Below are positions 1 through 7,858 of a stretch of DNA of 32,228 bases, in pieces; the first letter of the stretch is position 1, and every line of letters starts with the position of its first letter. The position numbers and the translations under genes are program-made. The notes beneath the pieces were generated by a model, which was not told where the DNA came from, ran no database searches, and worked only from the letters and a program-made list of their open reading frames with translations. Source of the DNA: Terriglobia bacterium (GTDB lineage Bacteria > Acidobacteriota > Terriglobia > Terriglobales > Acidobacteriaceae); the NCBI GenBank assembly GCA_020073105.1, contig JAIQFW010000022.1, positions 1,016 to 33,243 on the forward strand, read 5' to 3'.

Positions 1-2
1 AG

Positions 3-758
3 AGCATGCAGGCCACGGTCGATATCGATACCAACGTGGGGGGAGTGAAGAAGGGCAAAGTCATTGAATACCAACAAATCCGGGGATACGTACTTCTCCG
101 CAAGCCGTCCATGCTGCGCATGATCGGGTTGACCCCCCTCGTCCGCAACACCGCATTCGATATGGTGAGCGACGGCCGCGACTTCAAGCTCTGGATTCCG
201 CCCAAGAACCGGTTCATGATCGGTCGCAACGACATTGCGACCCACAATGTCTCCCGACCTCTGGAGAATTTGCGCCCGCAACATATCTACGATGCCCTGC
301 TCATTCGGGCTATTGATCCGCAAAATGAAATTGCCGTGCTGGAGAATGACACCCAGACCGTCGTCGATGCCAAAGGGCATAAGATGCAGCAAGCCGACTA
401 CGTCATCGACGTGATCGCCAAGGGAGACCACGGTTGGTTCCTTGCCCGCAAGATCGTCTACAGTCGCACTGACCTGCTGCCCCATCGGCAACTCCTGTAC
501 GACGAGCACGGGGAGTGGGCCACCAACGCAATCTACGAAGACTACCGCAATCAGGATGGGATAAACTTCCCTTGGCAAATTGAAATCGCGCGGCCACAAG
601 AGGAGTACGACATTACTCTGACCACGGTGAAGCTGCAGCTCAACCAGCCGCTTCCGGACGACAAGTTCGTGCTGGAACAGCCACCCGGCGTCGAGGTGGT
701 ACACCTGGACAAGCCAGAGAGCGGTTCAGCAGCAGGTCCGCAGAACAGCAGCCGGTAA
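3..758 (+). CDS. LolA/DUF4292-like outer-membrane lipoprotein-sorting protein, 5' partial
   Basis: The reading frame is open to the left edge, so the N-terminus and any signal peptide lie outside the window; the ATG at 6 is only the first internal Met. The visible 250 residues have the pattern of the LolA-like/DUF4292 beta-sheet fold: a strand-rich start, then a 'RKPSMLRM' segment (residues ~33-40), then 'FDMVSDGRDFKLWIPPKN' (~51-68). Those two segments are the family's most recognisable part (lipid-pocket strands). The C-terminus is hydrophilic and Ser/Gly-rich. Family members are periplasmic or lipid-anchored and bind lipid or lipoprotein. An ABC permease of the MacB/FtsX type follows 71 bases later in the same direction, so the two may serve one envelope export function. 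That link is inference. Confidence 0.7.
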   Translation, partial: SMQATVDIDTNVGGVKKGKVIEYQQIRGYVLLRKPSMLRMIGLTPLVRNTAFDMVSDGRDFKLWIPPKNRFMIGRNDIATHNVSRPLENLRPQHIYDALLIRAIDPQNEIAVLENDTQTVVDAKGHKMQQADYVIDVIAKGDHGWFLARKIVYSRTDLLPHRQLLYDEHGEWATNAIYEDYRNQDGINFPWQIEIARPQEEYDITLTTVKLQLNQPLPDDKFVLEQPPGVEVVHLDKPESGSAAGPQNSSR

Positions 759-784
759 AATCGCTCGTTGGGCACTTTGGGTTC

Positions 785-822
785 GGGTTTAGCTGAGAGC
801 TAGGAGCTAAGAGCCAGGAGCC
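785..822 (+). repeat. Degenerate 'agctgagagctaggagct' repeat, copy 1
   Basis: A run of imperfect 7-8-base units of the form (t)agctgag/aggagct. It closely matches the segments at 2645-2681 and 3084-3123. Its last unit contains AGGAG (816-820), the only good ribosome-binding site for the ABC permease starting at 830. Confidence 0.7.
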
Positions 823-829
823 GCTTTTC

Positions 830-1930
830 ATGATGAACAAAATGATTGTCGCCAACCTGGCGCACCGGCCGATGCGGTCGCTGATCAGCATTGTGGCGAT
901 CGCGCTGGAAGTCACGCTGATCCTGCTGATCGTTGGCCTGTGCCTCGGCTTGCTGAGCGATTCCCGCCAGAGGCAAGCGGGCATCGGCGCGGATGTGATC
1001 GTCATGCCGCCGGGCTCCTCGTTCATCGTTGGCCTGACCGGCTCACCGATGTCGATCAAGATCGGCGGCATCCTGGCCAAACTGCCCCACGTGGTGACCG
1101 TCGCACCGGTGGTTCAAAGCGTCTCCACCCATGGCGCGATTGAGATGATCGCCGGCATCGATCCCAAGACTTATCAGGAACTCTCCGGCCCCTTCGAGTA
1201 CCTGCAGGGTGGCCCGATGCAGGTCCCCGATGATTGCCTGGTTGATGATATCTACGCCCGGCCGCACCACGTGAAGGCCGGTGACAGCATCGAGATTTTG
1301 AACAACAAGTTCCGGGTTGCCGGGATCGTCGCACCCGGCAAGGGCGCGCGCAAGTTTCTGCACATCGGCGTGATGCAGGACCTGATTGGCGCTCAAGGCA
1401 AGGCCACGCTCTTTTATCTGAAGCTGGACAATCCGGCCAATGCCGACCTCGTGGTGGATGAGATCAAGAAAGCGGGCATGGATAAGTATGTCGTGAGTTC
1501 GATGGGCTACTACCTCTCCATGATGACCACCAGCAACTACCCGGGTGTCTCCAAGTTCATCGATTTTGTGATTGCGATCTCAGTGATTATCGGTTTCATC
1601 GTGATTTTCCAGGCTATGTACACCGCGGTCATGGAGCGGACCCGGGAGATCGGAATCCTGAAGTCCATGGGCGCGTCGAAGTTTTACATTGTGAACGTGG
1701 TTCTGCGGGAGACGGTGTTGCTGGCCCTGGGCGGGATCGTAGTGGGTATTTTGTTCAGCCTGGCGGCACGGGCTGGTATCAACGAAAAATCCACCTTGCG
1801 GGTGGTTGTCACTGGAGGCTGGATCGCGAAGGCAACCGCAATCGCCATTGTCGGTGCTCTTCTGGGCGCACTGTATCCAGCATTCAAGGCGGCTCAGAAA
1901 GACCCGATTGAGGCCCTGGCGTATGAATAA
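830..1930 (+). CDS. ABC transporter permease, MacB/FtsX family
   Basis: A 366-residue membrane component of an ABC exporter of the MacB/LolCE/FtsX superfamily. One N-terminal membrane helix (~residues 17-42) is followed by a large extracytoplasmic MacB-like domain (~45-235). Three C-terminal helices follow (~240-262, ~290-312, ~330-352), the FtsX domain. Between the first two is the cytoplasmic coupling segment 'MERTREIGILKSMGAS', and the C-terminus 'AAQKDPIEALAYE' is the usual ending of the family. The start is set by AGGAG at 816-820, nine bases before the first of two consecutive ATGs. No ATP-binding subunit gene is next to it in the window; it may be upstream. Substrate unknown; the LolA-like gene before it hints at lipid or lipoprotein handling. 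Confidence 0.88.
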   Translation: MMNKMIVANLAHRPMRSLISIVAIALEVTLILLIVGLCLGLLSDSRQRQAGIGADVIVMPPGSSFIVGLTGSPMSIKIGGILAKLPHVVTVAPVVQSVSTHGAIEMIAGIDPKTYQELSGPFEYLQGGPMQVPDDCLVDDIYARPHHVKAGDSIEILNNKFRVAGIVAPGKGARKFLHIGVMQDLIGAQGKATLFYLKLDNPANADLVVDEIKKAGMDKYVVSSMGYYLSMMTTSNYPGVSKFIDFVIAISVIIGFIVIFQAMYTAVMERTREIGILKSMGASKFYIVNVVLRETVLLALGGIVVGILFSLAARAGINEKSTLRVVVTGGWIAKATAIAIVGALLGALYPAFKAAQKDPIEALAYE

Positions 1931-2020
1931 TGGAACCCATATTTGGCGCTCGCAATGGGCCGGTTTGGAAGAGGTTACTTCAGCGAAACGGACCAGCCAC
2001 CAGATGCTGGAGCGCTTTCA

Positions 2021-2050
2021 TTGACATTCCGCCGCGCCCTAAGTTATCTT
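2021..2050 (+). promoter_or_regulatory. Sigma-70-type promoter for rplM-rpsI
   Basis: TTGACA (2021-2026), an 18-base spacer, then TATCTT (2045-2050). The -35 is perfect and the -10 matches 4 of 6. It lies in the 231-base gap before rplM and implies a leader of about 105 bases, T-rich near its 3' end. Confidence 0.65.
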
Positions 2051-2161
2051 TAAGTCTTTAGCAGTCCTGCGGTTGCCCGCCTGATAGCCCTGCGCGTTCA
2101 GCGCTTGCGAGGTTACTCAGCGGTCTTCTTTTGCGTTTTTTTATTTTCTGGGAGATTTTGC

Positions 2162-2602
2162 ATGTCTACCTATTTCCCCAAAGCGGGGGAAATTGTGCGC
2201 AAGTGGTACGTCGTCGACGCTTCCGGGCGGACGCTCGGCCGTCTCGCGTCACAAGTCGCCCGCATTTTGATGGGCAAAGAAAACCCGAAGTACACGCCTT
2301 TTCTTGATACCGGCGATCACGTGATTGTGATCAATGCCGACAAGGTGAAGACCACCGGCATGAAGTCGGAGCAGAAGGTGTATCAGCACTACACTGGCTA
2401 CCCCGGCGGTCTGAGGACGGAAGAGTTCCGCAAGCGCTTTGACCGGAAGCCGGAGTTGATCGTCGAGCAGGCGGTCCTGCGGATGCTCCCCAAGTCGAAA
2501 CTGGGGAAGCAAATGATCAGCAAGCTGAAAGTTTACCGTGGGGAGAAACATCCCCACGAAGCCCAGAAGCCGGAAGCGCTGGCCCTGGCAACGCGGGCGT
2601 AA
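2162..2602 (+). CDS. rplM: 50S ribosomal protein L13
   Basis: L13 is an early-assembly protein of the large ribosomal subunit. The 146-residue product begins [20 protein letters not shown] and contains the family's '[18 protein letters not shown]' and '[19 protein letters not shown]' segments and the 'HYTGYPGG' motif, with usual length. The start at 2162 is chosen over an in-frame upstream start because GGGAG (2150-2154) lies 7 bases before the ATG and homology begins there; the upstream extension is hydrophobic and unlike L13. It is followed by rpsI, the conserved L13-S9 pair. Confidence 0.97.
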   Translation: MSTYFPKAGEIVRKWYVVDASGRTLGRLASQVARILMGKENPKYTPFLDTGDHVIVINADKVKTTGMKSEQKVYQHYTGYPGGLRTEEFRKRFDRKPELIVEQAVLRMLPKSKLGKQMISKLKVYRGEKHPHEAQKPEALALATRA

Positions 2603-2644
2603 ATTTTGTGGGTTCCGCAATTCTTGGAAAGGTGAAAGCACCGG

Positions 2645-2681
2645 GTTGGCTGAAAGCTGACGGCTGAGTGCTGAGAGCTAA
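2645..2681 (+). repeat. Degenerate 'agctgagag' repeat, copy 2
   Basis: Units such as 'tgaaagctgacggctgag' and 'tgctgagagcta' fill the gap directly before the rpsI ATG. The weak GAGAG (2673-2677) inside the repeat is the only possible ribosome-binding site. Same family as 785-822 and 3084-3123. Confidence 0.65.
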
Positions 2682-3077
2682 ATGGCAGAATTGGTTCAAT
2701 ACTACGGGACGGGGCGCCGCAAGTCGGCGATCGCGCGGGTTTATCTGCGTCCGGGCAGCGGCGATTTCAAGGTCAATGGACGCCCTTTTGAGCAGTATTT
2801 CGTGACCGAGTCGCAGCGGGTCAGTGCGAAGCAACCACTGGTCTCGAGTGAGACGGCTGCTGCGTTCAATGTCATCGCCCGAGTTACGGGCGGCGGTGTC
2901 AACGGTCAGGCCGATGCGGTCAAGTTGGGAATTGCGCGGGCTCTCATGTTGTTCAACATTGAGCTGCGCAAGAAGCTCAAGACCGAAGGTCTGGTGAGCC
3001 GCGACTCCCGCTCGAAGGAACGCAAGAAGTACGGACAGAAGGGCGCCAGAAAGCGCTTCCAGTACAGCAAGCGCTAG
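2682..3077 (+). CDS. rpsI: 30S ribosomal protein S9
   Basis: S9 sits in the head of the small subunit, its basic C-terminal tail reaching the P-site tRNA. The 131-residue product has the diagnostic '[21 protein letters not shown]' region at the N-terminus, '[19 protein letters not shown]' in the middle and the typical basic ending '[16 protein letters not shown]'. Length is normal. The start follows homology; the ribosome-binding site is weak and made of repeat sequence. Downstream of rplM by 79 bases, and very probably cotranscribed. Confidence 0.97.
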   Translation: MAELVQYYGTGRRKSAIARVYLRPGSGDFKVNGRPFEQYFVTESQRVSAKQPLVSSETAAAFNVIARVTGGGVNGQADAVKLGIARALMLFNIELRKKLKTEGLVSRDSRSKERKKYGQKGARKRFQYSKR

Positions 3078-3083
3078 GTTCTT

Positions 3084-3123
3084 TGGGTTTAGCTGACGGC
3101 TAGGAGCTAATAGCTAGAAGCTG
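3084..3123 (+). repeat. Degenerate 'agctgacggctaggagct' repeat, copy 3
   Basis: Starts with the same 'gggtttagctga' as the copy at 785-822 and continues with imperfect 7-8-base units. It lies just after the rpsI stop codon. Confidence 0.7.
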
Positions 3124-3141
3124 GTTTTATGTGTTCAATTC

Positions 3142-3171
3142 TTCCCGTGCCTGGAGGTGCGGGGACGGGAA
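3142..3171 (+). promoter_or_regulatory. Hairpin in the rpsB leader
   Basis: TTCCCGT (3142-3148) can pair perfectly with ACGGGAA (3165-3171), a 7-bp stem with a 16-base G-rich loop, about 60 bases before rpsB. It could be part of an S2 autoregulatory leader, but no known leader class was recognised and no terminator follows. Confidence 0.3.
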
Positions 3172-3229
3172 TGGCAATCGGGGGCAGCCGCAAGGTGAGC
3201 CGCCGATGCAGACCAAATAAGGAGGTTGA

Positions 3230-4141
3230 TTGGCTAACATCACCATGAAGGAGTTGCTCGAAGCGGGCGTCCACTTCGGGCACCAGACCAAGCGCTGGAA
3301 TCCCAAGATGAAGGAATACATCTTCGGCGAGCGCAACGGGATTTACATCATCGACCTGCAGAAGACGCTCAAGATGTTCAAAGAGGCCTCGAAATTCGTG
3401 CAGGACCTGGCCGCCGAAGGGAAGATCATTCTCTTCGTGGGTACCAAGCGCCAGGCGCAGGACGCAATTGCAGAAGAAGCAACGCGCTGTGGCGGTTTCT
3501 ACGTCAATCAACGCTGGCTGGGCGGGCTGCTCACCAACTGGGTGACGGTGCAGAAGTCGGTGAAGCGGCTGAAAGAACTCGACGAGATGGCCACCGATGG
3601 CCGCTACGAACTGTTGCCCAAGAAGGAAGTCATCAAGCTCGAGCGGGAGCGCAAGCACCTGCAGGCGAACCTGGCCGGCATCAAGAACATGACCCGGCTG
3701 CCCGACGCAGTCTTTGTGATCGACTCGAACAAAGAACAGATCGCGGTGCGCGAGGCGCGCAAGCTGGGCATTCCGGTGGTCGCCGTTGTGGACACCAATT
3801 GCGACCCCAGCGAAGTGGATTATGTAGTTCCCGGCAACGACGATGCGCTGCGGGCGATTCGCCTGTTCGCCGCCAAGATAGCCGATTCGGTTGCGGAAGG
3901 CGCTCAGCTCATGACTGACAAGCAAGTGGCTGACCTGGCCAGCGCAGCCGACGCCGCCCAGCAGGCGGCAATGGGTGCAGAGGCATCTGCCGAAGGCGTC
4001 GCGGAAATCTCAGCGGAAGCTGACGCCGGTTCCGAAGACATCAGCATGGAGGATGTGCTGGGCACAGGCACTCGCAAACAGCCCGCCGCCAAGGAACCTG
4101 CGGCGGACGCCTCGGAAGAAATCGAGCAACAGGCATACTAG
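3230..4141 (+). CDS. rpsB: 30S ribosomal protein S2
   Basis: S2 bridges the head and body of the small subunit. The core (~residues 1-228) carries '[35 protein letters not shown]', '[13 protein letters not shown]' and '[29 protein letters not shown]', all family hallmarks. The remaining ~75 residues are an acidic, Ala-rich extension, making the protein 303 aa against ~240 in E. coli. The start is a TTG: a full AAGGAGG (3219-3225) lies four bases before it, and S2 proteins usually have a few residues before the conserved 'M-K/R-E/D-L' segment; the ATG at 3245 would leave them out. The spacing is short for such a strong site. Followed by tsf, as in most bacteria. Confidence 0.97.
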   Translation: MANITMKELLEAGVHFGHQTKRWNPKMKEYIFGERNGIYIIDLQKTLKMFKEASKFVQDLAAEGKIILFVGTKRQAQDAIAEEATRCGGFYVNQRWLGGLLTNWVTVQKSVKRLKELDEMATDGRYELLPKKEVIKLERERKHLQANLAGIKNMTRLPDAVFVIDSNKEQIAVREARKLGIPVVAVVDTNCDPSEVDYVVPGNDDALRAIRLFAAKIADSVAEGAQLMTDKQVADLASAADAAQQAAMGAEASAEGVAEISAEADAGSEDISMEDVLGTGTRKQPAAKEPAADASEEIEQQAY

Positions 4142-4243
4142 GAACCGCGGGAAGGGCGCGTCTTGAAGAGCCTGCCCTGAGCGAGGTTGAAGGGTGCCGG
4201 AGTGGGCCAGACAAGATCCGGGCTTTAGCCCCTGAGGGAATCA

Positions 4244-4271
4244 GACCCGCGCGGGTCGTCCGGCGCGGGTC
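4244..4271 (+). promoter_or_regulatory. Strong hairpin in the rpsB-tsf spacer
   Basis: GACCCGCGC (4244-4252) is a perfect 9-base complement of GCGCGGGTC (4263-4271) with a 10-base loop. The first 14 bases are also a perfect palindrome on their own (4244-4257), so two alternative folds exist. No T-run follows, so it is more likely an mRNA-processing or stability element, or attenuator half, than a full terminator. Confidence 0.45.
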
Positions 4272-4304
4272 AAAGTTTGTTAGGGTAAAGGAAGATTCTT
4301 AGCA

Positions 4305-4958
4305 ATGAGCACATCGACTGTGAATATTTCTGCGACGCAAGTGAAGGAGCTCCGGGAGAAAACCGGGGCTCCAATGATGGACTGCAAACAGGCTTTGACC
4401 GAGGCCAAGGGCGACATGGACCAGGCGGTCGTATGGTTGCGCAAGAAGGGTGTGTCGGTGGCAGCGAAGAAAGCGACGCGCGTCACCAGCGAAGGCTCCG
4501 TGGCCCACTACATCCATGCCGGCGGCAAGATCGGCGTGATTGTGGAAGTCAACTGCGAAACTGACTACGTCGCCCGCACCGAGGACTTCAAAGAACTGGT
4601 GCACGACATCGCCATGCACATCGCCGCCAGCGATCCCAAGTTCGTACGCAAGGAAGACGTCACGCCCGAAGCCTTCGAGCGTGAAAAGGACATTTATCGC
4701 GCCCAGGCTGCCGCTACCGGCAAGCCGCCTCAGGTGGTCGAGAAGATCGTCGAAGGCAAGATGAGCAAGTTCTACGAGGAAGTTTGCCTTTACGAGCAGC
4801 CCTTCATCAAGGACCAGACGATCAGCATCGCGCAGCTTATCGCCACCAAGATCGGCAAGCTGGGCGAGAACATTTCCGTCCGCCGCTTCGCCCGATTCAA
4901 AGTGGGCGACGTGGGCGAGACTATCGCCATCAGCAAGCCTGAGCAACAGGCTGAGTAA
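4305..4958 (+). CDS. tsf: Translation elongation factor Ts, short form
   Basis: EF-Ts is the nucleotide-exchange factor of EF-Tu. The N-terminal UBA-like domain holds '[19 protein letters not shown]' (~residues 13-31) and '[13 protein letters not shown]'; then comes '[18 protein letters not shown]' (~82-99), the signature that contacts EF-Tu. At 217 residues it is shorter than the ~283-aa E. coli protein and has a single core subdomain, as in cyanobacterial and Thermus-type EF-Ts. Start: AAAGGAAG at 4287-4294 before ATG 4305. A good terminator follows directly. Confidence 0.97.
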   Translation: MSTSTVNISATQVKELREKTGAPMMDCKQALTEAKGDMDQAVVWLRKKGVSVAAKKATRVTSEGSVAHYIHAGGKIGVIVEVNCETDYVARTEDFKELVHDIAMHIAASDPKFVRKEDVTPEAFEREKDIYRAQAAATGKPPQVVEKIVEGKMSKFYEEVCLYEQPFIKDQTISIAQLIATKIGKLGENISVRRFARFKVGDVGETIAISKPEQQAE

Positions 4959-4960
4959 CC

Positions 4961-4986
4961 TAAGGGCGCCAGGGGCGCCTTTTTTT
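4961..4986 (+). terminator. Intrinsic terminator after tsf
   Basis: GGCGCC (4965-4970), loop AGG and GGCGCC (4974-4979), extended outward by G-U and A-U pairs and followed by seven T (4980-4986). It lies three bases after the tsf stop, so pyrH is probably expressed at a lower level or from another promoter. Confidence 0.85.
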
Positions 4987-5013
4987 AATGTCTGCGAACT
5001 GAGAACTGAATCC

Positions 5014-5730
5014 ATGACTACTCTCATCTTCAAGCGCATTCTCCTGAAGCTCTCCGGCGAAGCTCTTGCCGCCAATCAGGGATTCGGTGTGGACACAGTG
5101 CGCATCCACGAGATTGCAGCCGAACTCGCGGATGTGCATTCGCTGGGCATCCAGATTGCGATCGTCGTGGGCGGAGGCAACTTCTTCCGCGGGGTAACCG
5201 AGCAGGCGCGGGAGATGGATCGGGTTTCCGCTGATCACATGGGCATGCTGGCCACGGTGATCAATGCTCTCGCCTTGCAGGATGCACTGGAAAAGCAGGG
5301 TGTCTACACCCGCGTACAGTCTGCTATCGAGATGAACCAGGTGGCAGAACCTTTCATTCGGCGCCGCGCCATTCGCCACCTGGAAAAAGGCCGAGTGGTG
5401 ATCTTTGCCGGGGGCACGGGCAATCCGTATTTCTCGACTGACACCGCCGCATCCCTGCGGGCCATGGAGATCAAAGCGGACGTGATCCTGAAGGCCACCA
5501 AGGTGGATGGCATCTACAACGCCGATCCCATGCTGGTCAAAGACGCCAAGAAGTATACCCAGATCACCTACATGGATGTGCTGAAGAAGGGTTTGAAGGT
5601 GATGGACTCAACCGCCATCTCGCTCTGCAAGGACAACAATCTGCCGATCATCATCTTCAATCTCAATCAGCACGGCAACATCAAGAAAGTCGTGACCGGC
5701 GAGAAGGTGGGATCGCTGGTGAGCGCGTAA
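5014..5730 (+). CDS. pyrH: UMP kinase
   Basis: Converts UMP and ATP to UDP and ADP in pyrimidine nucleotide synthesis; hexameric cytoplasmic enzyme of the amino-acid-kinase fold. The 238-residue product has '[12 protein letters not shown]' at residues ~8-19 (phosphate-binding Lys), '[11 protein letters not shown]' (~51-61), '[19 protein letters not shown]' and '[20 protein letters not shown]' (~131-150), all typical. Length normal. No good ribosome-binding site is visible before ATG 5014; the start follows homology. Lies between tsf and frr, the common bacterial order, but is separated from tsf by an intrinsic terminator. Confidence 0.97.
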   Translation: MTTLIFKRILLKLSGEALAANQGFGVDTVRIHEIAAELADVHSLGIQIAIVVGGGNFFRGVTEQAREMDRVSADHMGMLATVINALALQDALEKQGVYTRVQSAIEMNQVAEPFIRRRAIRHLEKGRVVIFAGGTGNPYFSTDTAASLRAMEIKADVILKATKVDGIYNADPMLVKDAKKYTQITYMDVLKKGLKVMDSTAISLCKDNNLPIIIFNLNQHGNIKKVVTGEKVGSLVSA

Positions 5731-5740
5731 CTGCATTTCA

Positions 5741-5840
5741 CCGCAGATGAACGCAGATCAACGCAGATCAACGCAGATCAACGCAGATCCAATTTCAGAC
5801 TCGCCGGCTACTTTCTGCGTTCTCAGCGAAGATCTGCGGC
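5741..5840 (+). repeat. Tandem 'acgcagatca' repeat with an inverted distal arm
   Basis: Five consecutive 10-base units: a degenerate one at 5741-5750, three exact copies of acgcagatca at 5751-5780 and a variant at 5781-5790. After ~22 unrelated bases, the segment 5813-5840 reads as a degenerate reverse complement of the same units (ttctgcgt ... gatctgcgg). It fills most of the pyrH-frr gap. Confidence 0.8.
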
Positions 5841-5851
5841 CAGAATGGGTT

Positions 5852-5857
5852 TATAAT
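5852..5857 (+). promoter_or_regulatory. -10 element for frr
   Basis: A perfect TATAAT 37 bases before the frr ATG. No recognisable -35 lies at 16-18 bases, so the promoter is only probable. It is adjacent to the repeat arm at 5813-5840. Confidence 0.45.
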
Positions 5858-5894
5858 TCACGGTTTTGATAACTAATTTCCTGGGGAGCTGATC

Positions 5895-6485
5895 ATGGCT
5901 CAAGCTAGTATGGCCGCGATTCCCGGCCTCAAAGATACTTACGTCCAACTCAAAACTCGCATGGACAAGGCGGTCGAGGACTTCCGCAAGGCTATGGCCG
6001 CTACCCGAACCGGGCGCGCCAATGTCCACATGCTGGATGCAGTCAGCATCGACTACTACGGCTCACAGATGCCCCTCAATCAGATCGCCCAGGTGCACGC
6101 GCCCGAGGCCCAGCTCATCACCGTGCAGCCCTTCGATCCCGGTTCTCTGGCTGCTATCGAGAAGTCGATTCGCACCGCCGATCTTGGTCTGAACCCCATG
6201 AACGACGGCAAGATCATCCGCGTGCCTGTTCCGCCCTTGACCGAAGAACGCCGCAAGGACATGGTGAAACACCTGCACAAGGTCCTCGAGGACCACCGCA
6301 CCGCCGTCCGCAACATCCGCCGTGACGGCAACGACGCCATCAAGAAGGCACTGAAGGACAAGAAGATCACCGAGGACGAAGAAAAGCGGGCCATGGACGA
6401 GATCCAGAAACTCACCGATGACGAAATCAAGAAGATGGAAGACATGAGCAAGGGCAAAGAGAAGGAAGTGATGGAGATCAAGTGA
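5895..6485 (+). CDS. frr: Ribosome recycling factor
   Basis: With EF-G it splits post-termination ribosomes. The 196-residue product has the long-helix segment 'KTRMDKAVEDFRKAMAATRTGRANVHMLD' (~residues 20-48), 'VSIDYYGSQMPLNQIAQV' (~50-67), 'IRTADLGLNPMNDGKIIRVPVPPLTEERRKDMVK' and a helical C-terminus 'VRNIRRDGNDAIKKALKDKKITEDEEKRAMDEIQKLTDD', all diagnostic. It is ~10 residues longer than most at the N-terminus. GGGGAG at 5883-5888 lies six bases before ATG 5895. Confidence 0.97.
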   Translation: MAQASMAAIPGLKDTYVQLKTRMDKAVEDFRKAMAATRTGRANVHMLDAVSIDYYGSQMPLNQIAQVHAPEAQLITVQPFDPGSLAAIEKSIRTADLGLNPMNDGKIIRVPVPPLTEERRKDMVKHLHKVLEDHRTAVRNIRRDGNDAIKKALKDKKITEDEEKRAMDEIQKLTDDEIKKMEDMSKGKEKEVMEIK

Positions 6486-6555
6486 CGGCGTTTTGCGGGC
6501 CCTTCGGCCACTTCGCTCTGCTCAGTTGCTCAGGGCAGGCTCAGAGCCCGCAGCC

Positions 6556-6581
6556 GTCATCCCGAGCAAAGCGAGGGGTCT
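6556..6581 (+). repeat. Dispersed 'gtcatcccgagc...gcgagg' repeat
   Basis: The string gtcatcccgagcaaagcgag and the following bases match a short intergenic repeat (gtcatcctgagcgaagcgaagg type) that I recall from many environmental bacterial genomes. It lies in the 152-base frr-flavoprotein spacer. Recall only; copy number in this genome is unknown. Confidence 0.5.
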
Positions 6582-6605
6582 GGAGTTTCTTCGGTTTCTG
6601 AGCTG

Positions 6606-6626
6606 GCATCCGGTAACGCCGGGTGC
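6606..6626 (+). promoter_or_regulatory. Hairpin just before the flavoprotein gene
   Basis: GCATCCGG (6606-6613) pairs with CCGGGTGC (6619-6626), an 8-bp stem with one G-U and a 5-base loop, ending 11 bases before the ATG at 6638. It is followed by 'ctttactttgt', so it could act as a weak terminator of the upstream operon or as a translation-control hairpin. Confidence 0.4.
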
Positions 6627-6637
6627 CTTTACTTTGT

Positions 6638-7804
6638 ATGACCGAAAAGTTTGATGTCGTCATCCTCGGTGGCGGCGCCGCCGGCCTGATGTGCGCCATT
6701 GAGGCTGGCAAGCGCGGACGCCGCGTGGCAGTTCTGGAGCACTCCGACCGCTGCGGCAAGAAAATCCTCATCTCGGGCGGCGGCCGTTGCAACTTCACCA
6801 ACATTCACTGCCGGCCCGAAAACTTTCTCTCTGGCAATCCGCATTTCGCCAAGTCGTCACTGGCTCGTTACACGCCTGGCAATTTCCTGGCGCTCGTGCA
6901 AAAGCACAACATTCCTTACCACGAGAAAACCCTAGGTCAGCTGTTCTGCGACCGCTCGGCCCAGGACATTCTGCAAATGCTCGAAGACGAATGCCGCGCC
7001 GCCGGGGTCAGCATCTTGTGTGGAGTGTCAGTGCACGAGGTCACGAGGACCACAGAGTTTGTTCTGCGCACGACGCGCGGCGAGTTTCGAGCTCCTGCCT
7101 TGGTCGTTGCCACCGGTGGCCTGTCCATCCCTAAGATGGGTGCCACCAGCTTCGGTTACGACCTGGCCCGTCAGTTTGGATTGAAGATTCGAGAGCCCTG
7201 GCCGGCACTCGTTCCGCTGCTGCTGACCGCGGAAGATCGCAGCCGCTACTGCGACCTCGCCGGCGTGTCTGCCGAGGTAATTGCCTCCTGCAACGGTGCC
7301 CAGTTTAGGGAGAAGATGCTCATCACCCACCGCGGACTCAGCGGCCCAGCCATCCTCCAGATATCCTCTTACTGGAAGCCGCCTGCGCCGGTCGTCATCG
7401 ATCTGGCCCCGGGGAGAGATGTGATTGCTCCATTTAATGATCCCGCGACTCCTCGCAACCTCAAGGCGCTGAAGTCTACGTTCCGCGAGTTCTTGCCCAG
7501 CCGCTTGGCGGATCGCTGGCTGGAGCTTAACGCTCCTTCTTCGTTCATCACTCATGCCCTCGCCGACCTGGAACGCCGCGCCCATCACTGGGAATTCCGT
7601 CCAGCCGGTACCGAGGGCTACGCCAAAGCCGAGGTGACTGCCGGCGGAGTGGACACCGACGAACTTTCAGCCAAGACGATGGAAAGCCGCAAAGTGCCCG
7701 GCCTGTTCTTCATCGGCGAAGTGGTTGACGTCACCGGCCACCTTGGCGGATTCAACTTCCAGTGGGCTTGGGCCTCGGGAGCCTGTGCAGGGCGCACGGT
7801 TTGA
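6638..7804 (+). CDS. HI0933/BaiN-family FAD-dependent oxidoreductase
   Basis: A 388-residue flavoprotein of the HI0933/BaiN type. The N-terminus has a Rossmann FAD motif 'VVILGGGAAGLMCA' (~residues 6-19), then 'GKKILISGGGRCNFTN' (~43-58), the fingerprint of this family. 'APALVVATGGLSIPKMGATSFGYDLA' (~155-180) is a second conserved FAD/substrate segment, and 'GLFFIGEVVDVTGHLGGFNFQWAWASG' near the C-terminus is the typical closing FAD contact. The ATG at 6638 is chosen because the Rossmann strand begins right after it; the in-frame GTG at 6623 lies inside a hairpin. No clear ribosome-binding site. Physiological substrate not known for most members. Not obviously linked to its neighbours. Confidence 0.92.
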   Translation: MTEKFDVVILGGGAAGLMCAIEAGKRGRRVAVLEHSDRCGKKILISGGGRCNFTNIHCRPENFLSGNPHFAKSSLARYTPGNFLALVQKHNIPYHEKTLGQLFCDRSAQDILQMLEDECRAAGVSILCGVSVHEVTRTTEFVLRTTRGEFRAPALVVATGGLSIPKMGATSFGYDLARQFGLKIREPWPALVPLLLTAEDRSRYCDLAGVSAEVIASCNGAQFREKMLITHRGLSGPAILQISSYWKPPAPVVIDLAPGRDVIAPFNDPATPRNLKALKSTFREFLPSRLADRWLELNAPSSFITHALADLERRAHHWEFRPAGTEGYAKAEVTAGGVDTDELSAKTMESRKVPGLFFIGEVVDVTGHLGGFNFQWAWASGACAGRTV

Positions 7805-7843
7805 CCCCAAGCGACTCGCCTGCACTCCCCGACCAGTTGACCT

Positions 7844-7849
7844 TATAAT
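7844..7849 (+). promoter_or_regulatory. -10 element, possibly for a leaderless transcript
   Basis: Perfect TATAAT nine bases before the GTG start at 7859. With usual spacing, transcription would begin within 2-3 bases of the start codon, and no ribosome-binding site is visible. No convincing -35. Confidence 0.5.
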
Positions 7850-7858
7850 CAAAGATCT

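Noticed and set aside
3107-3925. Long minus-strand open frame (272 codons) across rpsB
   Set aside because: It is the antisense shadow of a ribosomal protein gene; high GC and codon bias keep the opposite strand open.
5741-5790. Five 10-base tandem units, considered as a CRISPR-like array
   Set aside because: There are no spacers between the units, the unit is far too short, and no cas genes are near.
6063-6511. Antisense open frames opposite frr
   Set aside because: Complement of a highly conserved gene; no ribosome-binding site or independent protein features.
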